Source: Adiantum capillus-veneris (Eukaryota; Streptophyta; Polypodiopsida; Polypodiales; Pteridaceae). From it: 64,000 bases of DNA. Location of the stretch: the NCBI GenBank assembly GCA_014529385.2, contig CM043945.1:154770241-154834240 (forward strand). Direction: 5' to 3'. The position numbers were made by a program, and so were the translations under genes. The notes below the pieces were generated by a model. It did no database searches and was not told the origin of the DNA. It saw only the letters and a program-made list of their open reading frames with translations. Below are positions 19,821-31,018 of the stretch, piece by piece (positions within the stretch are counted from its first letter, which is position 1; every line of letters begins with the position of its first letter).

Positions 19821-20857
19821 ATGTCGACTCCGAAGCAGAGGGGACAACGACAACAGTCCCAGAAGGGGGCCACTACGTCTTCTGCGACTACGGCCACTTC
19901 CACTTCTGCGACTACGTCGGCATCTGCCAATGCTACATCCAACAATTATGCCCTCACTCAGTTTGCTAAGGAGAAGAAGTTGGATTTACACAACTATTTT
20001 GTGTGGATGACACGAGTCCGCACAATTATTGCCTACCATCGAGTCTGGGAACGGTTGAATGATTTCACCTATTCGGCTACTCAGCCTTCCCTTCCCACTG
20101 CCACTCGGCCCAGATCGACGAGTGGGTGGATCGGGACATACGAATCTACACCTTTCTTATGATGAACCTCTCGGACCGCATCATGAAGGAAGTTTCCAAA
20201 GAGGAGCATGCACATCCATTGTGGAGACGGATTCTTGACCAGTTTGAGGAGACCTCGTTTGCCAGACAGATCACACTTGAACGGGAGTTATATAACCTCC
20301 AGTTCAAGGATTTCAACTCACTTGATGGGTTGACCCGCCGCATGCAGGAACTCTAGGACGACCTTGTCTTTGGCGGAGGCGACATCACCTTGGCACGCAT
20401 GGTTGGCCTCTTACTATTCAAGCTTCCCCTATGCTTTGATCCCTATTTTCAGAGTTTGCTCACATCTAGACGTACCTCTTTTCCCACTTGGGATGAGATT
20501 CTCCCTTCCCTTAGATAGATTGAGGGGCACTCCGCATTCCGAGCCGGAGGTGTTGTTAATGTAGAAGGAGCTTTGATAGCTCAAGGAGGTAACAAGAAAG
20601 GTAAAGGTAAGAAGAAGAAGAAGAACAAGGATATCGAATGTTACCATTGCCACAAGAAAGGGTACAGAGAATCAGAATGCAAAAAGAAGAAGCGAGACGA
20701 GGCCAACAGGGAGAAACAGACAGCCTCGACTGCAGTAGTAGCCTCTCACGAGACGGCAGGGACCACTCTTGTCACGACAACGGACCACGCTCTTGCTACA
20801 TCGCAGTCAGGTACTTGGGTTGTTGACAGTGGAGCCACCACTCACATGACTCCCTAA
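19821..20857 (+). pseudogene. Copia gag and protease, frame-broken
   Basis: Gag starts at ATG 19821 (Thr/Ser-rich N-terminus, then FAKEKKLDLHNYFVWMTRVR). A frameshift near 20115 moves it to the frame holding MNLSDRIMKEVSKEEHAHPL and FARQITLERELYNLQF. A stop at 20354 ends that frame. The third part (20573-20857) holds a Lys-rich stretch, a zinc knuckle CYHCHKKGYRESEC in which the usual His is Tyr, and the protease motif TWVVDSGATTHM with an intact DSG. The protease is cut by a stop at 20855. Confidence 0.85.
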
Positions 20858-22197
20858 TAGTCTTGGTTTAGCTCTCTCTCAGGGAGACTCACGGGCATAC
20901 CGTCACTATGGGTGACAACCATGAGATTCCAGTGTCTGACACAAGCCAGATTACCCTCAGACCCGAAGTTTAGTTCAGTGGAGGCAGTTTACGTTCCGGA
21001 CATGGCCTTCAACCTCCTCTCTGTGTCGAGTTTGGACTCTCAGGGAGCTGACATACACTTTGGGAGTGGCACAGTCACCATTTTTGATTCTATGACAGGT
21101 ACTATCCTTGCACGCGGTGAGCGCGATGGTTCCCTATACCGCCTCACTGCTCTTCTGTCTAGGACCACGGAGTCTTCTTCTCTATGGCATGCACGATATG
21201 GACATCTATGTTATCAACAGCTTCAACAGGCTGCTAGGACCTCTATGGTGGAGGGTTTACCAGCGATACACTCCTCATCAGGCGTATGCGAGGCTTGCCA
21301 GCTCGGCAAGCAACAGGGGCCCCAAGGTTTCCTTTCTGAAGCAGGCATCCAACAAAGCTTCGGCACCACTTGCACCGGTTCACATTGATCTATGTGGCCC
21401 AATGAGCACTCCTTCATTTTCTGGTTCACAGTTTTTGCTTGTGCTTGTGAATGATTTCAGCAGGTACACTTGGGCTTCGTTCCTAAAGCTCAAGTCGGAG
21501 GCTTTCAATTTCGTTTGAAATTGGAAGACGATGGTTGAAAAAGAGAAGGACTTGCATGTCAAAATGTATTCGCTCAGACAGAGGGGACGAGTTCACCTCG
21601 AAGGACTTTGCACAGTGGTGCAAGTCAGAGAGCATCCAACGCCAGCTGACTACTCCTTACACTCCTTCCCAGAACAGAGTTGTTGAGCGGAAGAATCGGA
21701 CTACCATGGAGATGGCTTGTGTGATGCTTGCACATGCTTCTTTGCCCCTGGTTTATTGGGTAGAGGCATGCAACACGGCGGTTTACATCCTGAACCGTTC
21801 TCCTACCCATGCTTTGCAGGACACGACTCCTTATCATGCTTACTATGGGCGCAAGCCCTCGGCCTCACACTTTAGAGTTTTTGGGTGTCCGGCCTTTGTC
21901 CATGTGCCGAAGGAGAAGCGACAGAAGTTAGACTTCAAGGCGAAGAAGCTCATCTTTCTGGGCTATTCATGAGAGTCTGATGGATATCGGCTTTACGATC
22001 CTGATACCAAGACCACCACAATTAGCCGTGACGTGACTTTCATGGAGCTCTTCAGCACACCTGCAGAGGGGGCAGCATCCAAGCCTATACCTTCCCTATC
22101 TCCTCCTCGTCCACCTCCTACACCTGGTCCTATCCTTGTTCCTATTCCTGTTCCTGTTCCCTCTACACCTTAGGCAGCTACTTCACCCGATCATGCC
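20858..22197 (+). pseudogene. Copia integrase, frame-broken
   Basis: Reads VPDMAFNLLSVSSLDSQG, then the pre-integrase zinc region (LWHARYGHL..CEACQLGK). A frameshift leads to the core: VHIDLCGPMSTPS (first Asp), a stop near 21518, IRSDRGDEF (second Asp) and NRVVERKNRT (Glu), ending FLGYS with an in-frame TGA at 21970. All three catalytic acids are legible, but in different frames. Pro-rich sequence with a TAG at 22172 links it to RT. Confidence 0.85.
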
Positions 22198-23942
22198 ATG
22201 TTAGATTCCGATTCTGATGTGGATGATGGTTCTCCTTGGGTGGAGGCGGTCCCACCTCGCAAGGAGAAGTTAGTTCCTGGTTGGCTCTACTCTACGGTTT
22301 CTTCCTCTGGAGTCACGAAGTTACCAGACTCGCCAAACCCTGGACAGCCTCGACGTTTTGCACGCCTCAAGGACAGGCAAGTTTATGATGGCGCAGAGTT
22401 CGTGAACTTTGCACTCATGTCTCAGTTTCAGGCTTCACCAGTTGAGCCTTCCTCGGTGGAGGAAGCACTCCAGCATGATTGCTGGAAGCGTGCCATGCAG
22501 ATAGAGATGGACGCTATCGAACGGAATAAAACCTGGACTTTGGTTCCCAGGCCCTACAAGTGGAAGGTGGTTTCTACGAAATGGATTTTCAAGACAAAGT
22601 ACAAGGCCAATGGTTCCCTCGACAAACACAAGGTGAGACTTGTTGCTCGTGGTTTCACACAACGACCAGGCATGGACTTTGACGAGACCTTTGCTCCCAC
22701 CGCTCGCATGACTACCATAAGCACAGTGTTTGCTCTCGCAACCAACTTTGGTTGGTCTATCTTCCAGATGGATGTCAAAAGTGCGTTTCTGAATGGAGAT
22801 TTGGATAAAGAAGTTTATGTGGAGCAACCTCTTGGTTTCGTATACCAGGCAAGGAGGATTCGGTCTATCAGTTGTGGAAAGCATTGTATGGACTGAAGCA
22901 GGTTGGATGACATTTGTACCTCACACTTGACCAGTTTCTCGTGAAGCTGGGGTTACGGCGTACCTCATCAGATTCCAATTGTTATGTTGTCTCTAATGGC
23001 TCTTTGGTTGCGATAGTGATTGTCTATGTGGACGATCTCATTTTCACAGGCTCTTGGACCAGCAAGATCAAGTTGATCATGAAAGCTATTGAGATGTGTT
23101 TCGAGATGACTGATCGAGATGTGTTTCGAGATGACTGATCTTGGGCTTCTTCACTATTTTCTTGGATTCCAGATTTTTCAGACACCAGACGACATCTTCT
23201 TTTCTCAATGGAAGTATGCGAATGCTATCCTAGAAGATTCCAGATGACAAGTTGCAGACCGATTGGCACTCCTCTTGAGTCTGGAGAGAACGTATCGCTT
23301 CACGATCCTTCCCCACGGATTGACTTGGAGCAGTACAACAATGTTGTTGGCTGCCTTGTATGGTTGACTTATTCCCGACCAGACATCTGTTACATAGCTT
23401 CTGTCCTCAGTTTCTTCAACACTCGACCTCGTCAGCGACATTGGCAGTGTGCCCAACGTACTTTGCGGTACATCAGTGGCACCTTGGACCATGGTGTGTT
23501 CTATGGTCGCTTTAAGGGTTGCACCTTACTTGGTTTGTGTGATTCAGATAGGGCAGGAAACCCAGATACTCGGTGCTCTACTACAGGAGTAGTTTTCACA
23601 CTCGGCTTGGGACCCATTTCATGGAGCAGTAAGCGGCAACCCACCGTTGCGCTATCTTCTACAGAGGCAGAGTACAGAGCAGCCTGCTATGCTGCTTGTG
23701 AGGCCATATGGCTACGGAGATTACTGGGAGCGTTGTGTTTTCCCCAGACTGCTACTACTCGTCTTTTGTGCGACAATCAGAGTTGCATTGCTATTGCCAA
23801 GAACCCTATCTTTCACGCTCGGACTAAGCACATTGAGGTGCAGTACCACTATGTTCGGGAGTGGGTTTTCACTTGGAGTATGTTCCTATATCGGTCAATG
23901 CAACAGACATCTTCACGAAGGCTGTACCTCAGCAGACTTTGA
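22198..23942 (+). pseudogene. Copia reverse transcriptase and RNase H, frame-broken
   Basis: RT begins around WKRAMQIEMDAIERNKTW and holds KWIFKTKYKANG, LVARGFTQ, FQMDVKSAFLNGDL and, after a frameshift near 22850, IVYVDDLIFTG with the catalytic DD. A 24-bp tandem duplication at 23090-23138 (GAGATGTGTTTCGAGATGACT twice) adds a shift. RNase H (23208-23942) has LCDSDRAG, STEAEYRA and LLCDNQSC. The frame runs to about 40 bp before the polypurine tract. Confidence 0.9.
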
Positions 23943-23995
23943 TTTCTCACCTTCGACTCCTCTGTGTTGTCTCAACATCCGGTGTTGAGAGGGGG

Positions 23996-24291
23996 TGTTA
24001 GAGTTACACCACCGCTGCTTCGCCAGTTTGTACGGTTAGTGATTGTCTCGGGTTGGCCACCCATCGCACATCATGTAGATTGCATTGGCGGACACTTTTA
24101 GCATGTGTCTGGCCGGTTATTTTTTGAGCCTGGCTGGGTGCACACATTTTTAGCCATTTTTGGGCTTTTATGTTTTTTGCACCAGTTACACATTTTTGCC
24201 CTACCTCAACCTAAGATTCTATAAATAGAATGCTTAGGGTCTTGTAGTCATACAGATTGTGTATTGAGAGCATCATTTGCAGAGCACTTGC

Positions 24292-24348
<57 letters not shown>

Positions 24349-24399
24349 CAACGTTTTCGGTGTGCGTGGCTCACACTCTTTCTGCTGCTCACTCTCACA
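23996..24399 (+). repeat. 3' LTR of the Copia element
   Basis: 404 bp, preceded by a polypurine tract. It is longer than the 5' LTR mainly in its (TC)27 run (24293-24347), with scattered substitutions. Confidence 0.9.
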
Positions 24400-24404
24400 C
24401 ACCG

Positions 24405-24591
24405 TTCCGCCCATGTTTCCGTTCCGCCCCCCCGACCTGTTTGGAAAAGCGTTCCGGTAACGGGAGGGGCTCGTTCCACCCGTTCCCTGTTGCTTTGGTT
24501 TGTGCATCCACAGCATTAGAAGCATTCATCAGTCAACATCAAAAGTACAGATAGAAGTTCGGCAGCTGTGCCTTACTTTTAACGGGGGGGG
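24405..24591 (+). mobile_element. unit 2, right part, with polypurine tract
   Basis: Continues unit 2 beyond the Copia insertion (CGTTCC repeats, then GCATTAGAAGCATTC) and ends TTTTAACGGGGGGG next to the LTR at 24592, exactly as unit 1 ends at 15321. Confidence 0.75.
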
Positions 24592-25150
24592 TGTCATGTG
24601 CGCACTTCACTTGCGCCACGTGGACACGCTTCTGCCATGGTTTAGCATCAGTCATAGCCTAGCTTAGGACTAAGCGTGGCACTTTGTGAGCTTGTAGCAA
24701 GACGTGCATGTCCAGGCCGTTCACAGTTGCATACCCTCTCTTGCACAGTCAGTTAGCATGAGCATTTTTCAGAGCATTGAACCCTTTTTGCCAAAGCACA
24801 CATTTTTCACTTATTTATTAATAAGTGACTTTTGTTGGAAAAGTAGGTAGGGAAAATTGCTAAAGAGCTATAAAAGAAACCATTGGGCACTCAGTAGAAG
24901 CAGAAGAAGCAAGACACATAAGGGCAGGCACCCGCAGCAGAGCAGGCAAGCACCCACAGGTCCCAACATTTTCTCAAGGATCAGCCCAACGATTTCAGCC
25001 TCAAGCAATCAGCGTTTTCAGTCACTACCACTGACAAGCGCAAGCGCAAAACGGATCCCGACGGCCTCAATGCCAGGATTGTGCACGCCGAACTCGTCAC
25101 GGGAAGTAAACAGGGGGCACCACCTAGCTTTGAGCAGCTAGGACGCGGGG
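24592..25150 (+). repeat. 3' LTR of TGTCACGTG type
   Basis: Starts TGTCATGTGCGCACTTCAC after the polypurine tract and shares its first ~115 bp with 15322. A TATA box (TATAAAAG, 24869-24876) follows GTAGGTAGGGAAAATTGC, a motif also found in the 13785 and 52347 LTRs. The right boundary is unclear and may be lost in the (GA)n at 25186. Confidence 0.6.
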
Positions 25151-25183
25151 AGTAGTGATTAAACTAACCCTAATACAGCACAC

Positions 25184-25185
<2 letters not shown>

Positions 25186-25260
<75 letters not shown>
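25186..25260. repeat. (GA)37 microsatellite
   Basis: Uninterrupted GA dinucleotides. Confidence 0.97.
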
Positions 25261-25262
<2 letters not shown>

Positions 25263-26460
25263 TATAGTGCGTTCTCTAGGAAAAACTCCATATGCACGGA
25301 GATCCTACTCTTGTGTGTGGTGACGTGTGTGTGCATGGCTTCCTTCTCAAGTGCTGACTCCCAAGTGCTGCCCTTGATAGTGACCTCTCAGTGTTCTTTT
25401 ATAAGTGCAAGCTACATTAGTTTATGATAATCTGATTAAGCTAGGGCCCTAATCAGGAGAGACAAAGCAAGAAGCCGGGTCCTAGATGGTTGACCCTTGC
25501 TTTGTTTTAGGAGAACTTTAAAATGATCTCCTAGGTGGGCCCTTGTGACCGTCACCCAAAGAGGTGGCAATATACAATTGGTTTTTCATACAAGGTTTTG
25601 GCTTGAAAACAAAAAAATAGATTACCCTACGGATGTTTACTACGGAGATGCGTCGTGGACGAGATGGCGGTGAACGGCGGGCTTCGCTGGTGCGTCGGTG
25701 TAGCGCGTTTGTCACTTTTGGGGCCGGTCGGGGTATGCCTTCGACGTCATTTCTTGACTCGTCGTCGTTATTGCGTGATTTGGTGGTCCTTTTCTTGTTG
25801 TTTTGGGCATCGATTGTCGAGCTTCTCGGTTTTTCTTCTTGTACGTGGGTATGGCGTGTGTATGTTTGTTTGGATGTGCTCGTGCTCGAGCGTATAGTAT
25901 ATGTATGTGTGTGTACGTGAATGGTAAAAGAGAGATTTTGTTGGCTGTATGGGAGTGTGTGTGGGTGTAAGTGTTGTGTATATGTGTGTAGGTAAGTGTG
26001 TGTGTGTATACGTGAGTGTGTGTGTGTGGGAACGAGAGATTTTTTAACATGCTGAACCGTCACAGGAAAGGAGAGACAGACAAAGAGCGTGAGTGAAAGA
26101 GAGGGAGAGAGAGGGAGGTGTGAGAGATGGGAGTGTGGCATGGGTGGGGAACGAGAGAGAGAGAGAGAGAGAGAGAGATTCTGCTGCATGGCGGCCCCGG
26201 GTTGACGAAAGAGCTTGGCCGCTTGCAGTGATAATGGAGGAGAGAGAGAGAAGGTGATGCCAAGGGGGGGCGGCGGCCCACTGTGGACGCATGCGTGAGC
26301 AAAGGGGAGAGAGAGGGTGGCGGTGGCGGTCTCTATAGACAAAAAAGTTTTTTTTAAATTTGTTTCTTGCATTATGAAGCTCCCTGGTTGGGGTTGGTTC
26401 CCGCGGCCGTAGCTTCTCAAAACTGGCCATCATTAGCACTCCCCTTCTGGCTAGAGGCAT
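25261..26460. other. no gene recognised
   Basis: Contains GT/GTGTA-rich low-complexity sequence (25890-26035) and short GA runs (26095-26175). The long minus frames here are Ser/Leu/His/Thr repeats from those runs and show no domain. Confidence 0.6.
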
Positions 26461-27705
26461 TCATGCCTCTAGCTCTGCCTCTGATTCTCTAGCAGCGGAG
26501 TTGGAGGGCTCTCCCTTTGCTGGAATATCTATCATGAATTCTGGATCGAACCTTAAGAAGTACCTTTTGAGCCTCCATCCGTTGACTCTGGTCTTGTGAA
26601 TTTGCCCATCTGCTTCCATCAATTTGTAGCTACCATTGGCGTATCGCTTTTTGACGATGAATGGACCTTCCCATCTGGGCTGAAACTTCTTATCTTTCCT
26701 AGTGTCGAATCTGTTGTCGTATCTTAATACTAACATGCCTTTCTTCAGATCCTTTTCTTTGAGCCCTTGATTGAATGTGAAGTCGGTGTCGTTTGCTTGC
26801 GTTGCGTAGTAGTTGATCGCATCTTCCCTGTCTAACTGAAGCTTTTCTAGATCTAAGATGTGGTTGTGGAGATGGGCAATTGGGCGTTGTAACTGACTAG
26901 CCATGACTCGCAAGCTGGCTATCTGCACCTCAATAGGTAAAATGACCTCTTTTCCATATACTAGATGAAAAGGGGTGAAACCTAGTGATGTTCGGAATGT
27001 CGTGCAGTAGGCCCAAAGAGCGGCCATGAGATGCTTATCCCAGTCACTTGTGTGGTTATTCACCTGCTTTGTGATGATCTTACAGATCATGCCGTTTACC
27101 TTTTCTACTAGACCATTGCACTGTGGATAGTACGGAGTGGAGTGTCGATGTGTGATGCTTAACTTTTCTATCAGTTCTCCCACTAAGTCCCCTCTGAAAC
27201 CTGGCCCTCTATCTGATATTATCTCCAAAGGTGTGCCAAAGCGGCAATAAATGTGCTCAAATATGAACTTCGCCACTTCTTGGGCTGTAATGCGTGTGGT
27301 GGCTGCTGCTTCCGCCCATCGGGTCATGTAGTCTACACCAACTAGAATGTACAGTTTACCTGACTGGGCCCTTGGTAAAGGACCAATTGCATCTATTCTC
27401 CACTTCTCAAATGGGCCATATGAGATGATAGGAGTCTGTGGCTCATAGGTTAGTGTTCGATCACTCGATACTTGACAAGCTCTACATGTTTTACACCAAT
27501 GTGCTGAGAAGACCGACCTTGATTTCATTTCACCAATGTGACACTTATCTACATTGAGCTGGCCACCCAAGGTTTGCAGCCTAGCCAGACCATCATAAAC
27601 CTTGCTCAAATGGAGGGAGCGAGAGTTGTAGAAGCTGAAATCATCTATGAAAACCCGTATTGACTTACCAAAGTATGGCTGGAAGAATACACTTGGTGCA
27701 AACTA
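26461..27705 (-). pseudogene. Ty3/gypsy RT-integrase fragment, Tat/Athila-like
   Basis: From the right end on the minus strand: an RT palm scrap SVFFQPYFGKSIRVFIDDF, with the catalytic DD, runs into LNVDKCHIGEMKS. It then passes directly to the integrase zinc-finger end (HWCKTCRACQ), so the RT thumb and RNase H are deleted. The integrase core is intact over 382 codons (26461-27609): WRIDAIGPLP (D), EIISDRGPGFRG (D) and CNGLVEKVNG (E), then a GPF C-terminal domain and no chromodomain. Lack of a chromodomain and the GFTPFHLVYGKE motif fit the Tat/Athila side of Ty3/gypsy. LTRs were not found. Confidence 0.85.
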
Positions 27706-27711
27706 AAGGTG

Positions 27712-28095
27712 CATGAGCTCGCTGCTGCTTGCGCTCAACCCCCCCCCCCCCCCCCCGCCATCGCATCCTCCCCGCCTTGTAGCTCGCGCGGCCCTGTTTC
27801 ACCCCCTGCGCGCTGCCCATTGCCCATGTTCTTGCTCTCGCACACCCGTGCTGCCCCAACCCGCCCACACCTCCCCTTGCTCGCGCTCGCTGCCCCAGCC
27901 CGCCCCCTCCTCATTTGCGTGTCCTCGCGCCCCTTTCGCCATCGCTGCACCTGCTCGCCCCTTGGCCTCAGCCCTCCTCCTCACCCCCCGGCTCCTGTTC
28001 TCTTTTCGCCTTCCACCTGTCTATAGGCTGTTTTTTCAGCTTGCTGGTATACGCCTCGACACCAACACCCTTATCCTTTCAACAGCAGACATAGA
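27712..28095 (+). other. presumed 5' UTR of LINE A
   Basis: GC-rich, pyrimidine-biased sequence with an 18-base C run (27728-27746) before ORF1. The proline- and alanine-rich frames are composition artefacts. Confidence 0.45.
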
Positions 28096-29977
28096 ATGGC
28101 GGCCTCTGCTCCACCTCAGAGGGACTCCACAGAAGCCCCCTCGCCCGACACCACGGAGCCGGCCCTTCGACTTGCTCTTTCGCCAGAAGAGCAAGCAAGC
28201 TTGATGGCCGAAGTGGAGCGCTTGCAAGCCACTTCGGTTATCTGTAAAGTCATTGGCACTCGGCCCAGTCGGGGCTAGGTTCGAGCTTTACTACAGGCCC
28301 GTCTTCTCTCCGATGTCGGCAAGATCACTGATGTCCAGATCCTCGGGAGAGGGTACTACCAGGTCGAGTTCGAGTTTGCAGATATGACAACCATGGTGAT
28401 TTCGATGAGCCCACTCGGCATCAGAGCAGCTCGAACCTACTTCCGACATTGGCATCACGGTTTTGACCCTACTACAGATGTGCTCGAGGAGGAGGCAGAC
28501 TTGCCGATTTCGGTCTGTTTTCTAGGACTGAGGCGAGAGTACCGTTCCCTCCTACCCAGGATTGGTTCCGTGTTCGGGACAGTTTTGGAGTCTCCACGCA
28601 CGGCAGCTTAAGTTGTGGCCAAGGCCGTAGGTCTACCTATTGTGCGGGTTCTTGTTTATGACACACACTCCCTCCCCAAGGTGGTACTGCTGCCTAGGGT
28701 GAGTGGGGGATGGATCAGACAGTGTGGAGTATTCAGGTCTCCCGAACCAGTGTTTCATCTGCAGACAGATGGGCCATATGGCAAAGGCCTGTCCTCGTAG
28801 GAAACCTCGACCCACAGTGCATGCACAGCCTCCCAAGGCTGAGTATGCTAAGTAGCCAGGTACACAGGATGCACAGGCTGGTACTTCGACAGAGACCAGT
28901 GACTAGCCAGCTGATGGTTGGCAGCAGGTGCCGGCCGCCGCCGTCAAGGGAGAGCTCACCCCACTGCTCCTCTTGGTGGCCGACCTGTTGTAGCTCAACA
29001 GCACTGGGTTCCGGTTGGGAACCGTTTTGACCCCTTCAACAGGACCTGCTTGAGGAGGCCTCGTTTATTTCTGTTCCTCCACCACTGCCTCCTCCTCCCT
29101 TAGCCGCTGCCGCCCCCCCTCTCCCGTTGCCGCCCCCCCTCCCCCGCCTCCTCCCCCCCCTCCACCTCCACCTTCGCCCCCTGCCCCTCCTCTCTCCCCG
29201 ATGGGGCCCATAGCCTCGTCTCCCGACCCTTCCAGCACTCCTCCTCAGACGCAGGGTTCTGGCCACGCTTCTGGCGCGAGGCGTTCTCTTGGCAGTGCTT
29301 TCGCTACGAGCTGTGTGGCTCGTGAGGGACAGCCCCACCTGAGGCCGCCTTTTTTGGTGCTCACTTCTCCCTTTGCAGCGGTCCCCAGAGGTCTGACCAG
29401 CTTCGACATTCGCAGACGTTGGGATTTCTTCGACTACAGCTTCACTCGGTTTCTGGGTGATTCCTCTCCCGACTTGAAGGAGGCCAGCTTTCGAGTCCAC
29501 GTCCTCTTTCTTGCAGCTAGAGGTAGTGAGGCCCTGGACACAACGGTGGGTTTCTCCTTTCCGTTGTGTGGTAGGGATATCACAGAGTGGACCCAGCACA
29601 CAGTCCTGGACTCGCTCCAGACCCAGGATACTGAGTTCTCACACCACACAGGGGACTTAGCAGTGACAGATCTGGTGCAGACACTTTGGCCTCTTGGCAA
29701 GTTCAGTGTGACACCTCCAGATGCAGCGGGTTGCAGGCACATTGTGGTGCATTTGTTTGTTGACACTCAGTGTCCTCTGTGTTATGTTTTTGTGCATGAG
29801 GATTCTTGGACAAAGGATGTAGCCCTTCGGGCTGCACGCTCTGCTTGGGCCTGGGCGGGACAGTCACTTCTTGCACGCTTGTCTAGAGGTCGTTCGGATG
29901 CGGATTTCTCCCCATCCAAACCGGCCTCAAAGATAGCGAGGTTGGCTGCTGTTGCAGCATCTATTTTCTCTCATTGA
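28096..29977 (+). pseudogene. LINE A ORF1: DUF4283-like domain, zinc knuckle and an unassigned C-terminal domain
   Basis: ATG at 28096, then one frame with in-frame stops at 28276 and 28609: LLQARLLSDVGKITDVQILG and YYQVEFEFADMTTMV look like the DUF4283 region of plant LINE ORF1. A frameshift near 28740 leads to the zinc knuckle CFICRQMGHMAKAC (28751-28792, CX2CX4HX4C). A Pro-rich linker follows. The last 258 codons (29201-29977) are unbroken, starting with a Ser/Pro stretch and then a domain (RRWDFFDYSFTRFLGDSSPD onward) that I cannot assign. The stop TGA lies 4 bases before the ORF2 ATG. Confidence 0.7.
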
Positions 29978-29981
29978 CTCC

Positions 29982-30165
29982 ATGAGGATCATCTCATGGA
30001 ATGTGCAGGGATTAGGAGGGCCCAAGTTTCAGCGTCAGAGGGGCCGGCTGGGTCAGGAGCTGTAGAGATGCCCTGTGGGTGGTGAGATTGACATTCCTAT
30101 GCTGCAGGAGCATCATCTTTGTGAGAGCCGCATTCGGCGTTGTGGTCAGATTTTGCGTGGTCGCT
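29982..30165 (+). pseudogene. LINE A ORF2, start of the endonuclease domain
   Basis: ATG then RIISWNVQGLGGPKFQRQRG, the start of an APE-type endonuclease (the WN motif binds metal), a TAG, then IDIPMLQEHHLCESRIRR (catalytic QEHH). It stops abruptly at 30165, where LTR sequence starts. The equivalent text continues in the fragment at 51625. Confidence 0.85.
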
Positions 30166-30445
30166 ATAAAGTTGCAGTGACTTGACGAGTGGCCCAAATT
30201 CCAGTTTGGCGCACACGAGCTTCCATACTCATCAGAATTCAGTGCTAACTGGCCCGGGTAGTCCCTGTCTAACCGACCTAGATCCCCGATGTGAGAAACC
30301 CATTTGGCTGCAGCCGTTTCACACTAGCCATGCAATGTCCACTTGCACCTTTTCAAGGGTTTTGGGACAGACAAGTAAAAATAAAATAAATATATCTAAT
30401 ACTTATTTACGGAAGGCAACAGGAAAAATACACCTCCTGGTGACA
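30166..30445 (-). repeat. left LTR remnant (3' LTR)
   Basis: 280 bp, the U3 end only, matching 37089-37368 almost base for base. The remaining ~1.1 kb of this LTR is gone. Confidence 0.85.
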
Positions 30446-30752
30446 CACTCCACCCTTGAAATACTACAAGCGACTTCGCTTGCATGCCAATAATACATGC
30501 AGATATCTCTTGATATCACATATATTCTATGATGGGAATCCAAGATATACATGCTTCCGGAAATGTAGTGTTGGACGATTAAACAATCTCACCAACCTGG
30601 CTACGACACATATATCAAGCAAAGAAGTCTTCTAGTGTACTCGAGCACAAACTTCTCTAGCTAAATTCTGTATGGAAAGAGTAGATACAATTGCTTAACT
30701 ACTCTCTTGAGCATCATGAACCATGCTCTTGCCTTGCTCCAAAAAGGCTGCA
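30446..30752 (-). other. 3' non-coding part of the Ty3 element
   Basis: Lies between the chromodomain stop and the LTR. It holds the polypurine tract next to 30446 and no other signal. Confidence 0.5.
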
Positions 30753-31001
30753 TCAAGTCACTGTGGGTTCCATTTGAAAGGCTTCAAGATACAATTGCAA
30801 TAGCTGAGGTGAATCAAGCAATTCAGACTCTTCCATCCATTTGGCATCTAATGATGGATAGTTCTTGAACTTCACCAAATAGCGTCTTGCAACCTTTCCT
30901 CTAACCTTTCTTTCTTTATGTGCCAATATCTGTTCAGGAACAAGGATTTCATCCAATTCTTCCACTTCGGGTTGTTCCTCATCAAGCATATTCTCTGGCA
31001 C
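30753..31001 (-). pseudogene. chromodomain, separated from pol by one frameshift
   Basis: 82 codons: EEILVPEQILAH-type linker (LDEILVPEQILAHKERKVRG), then [20 protein letters not shown], the chromodomain core. It is out of frame with pol by one base at about 31005-31020 (after NAFHVSL). The domain is expected to bind methylated histone H3 and direct integration to heterochromatin; that role is known for chromoviruses, not shown here. Confidence 0.85.
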
Positions 31002-31018
31002 ATCACCAACAAAGGGCC

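Larger units (their letters stand above)
18655..24399 (+). mobile_element. Ty1/Copia retrotransposon, full length but decayed
   Basis: LTRs 18655-19040 and 23996-24399 start TGTTAGAGTTACACC and end CACTCTCACA. Target duplications CACCG lie at 18650-18654 and 24400-24404. The PBS is at 19041 and the polypurine tract GTTGAGAGGGGG at 23984-23995. The order gag, protease, integrase, RT, RNase H is the Copia order. Frameshifts and stops break the frame in at least six places, so it is not autonomous now. Confidence 0.93.

Noticed and set aside
25518-26460. 300-codon minus frame rich in Ser, Leu, His and Thr
   Set aside because: Created by GT, GA and CACA simple repeats; no start context or domain.
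27709-28204. Pro/Ala/Leu-rich frames before LINE ORF1
   Set aside because: GC-rich, pyrimidine-biased sequence with a poly-C run; better explained as LINE 5' UTR.
29036-29599. 187-codon minus frame, Gly/Arg-rich
   Set aside because: Antisense of the Pro-rich linker and ORF1 domain.
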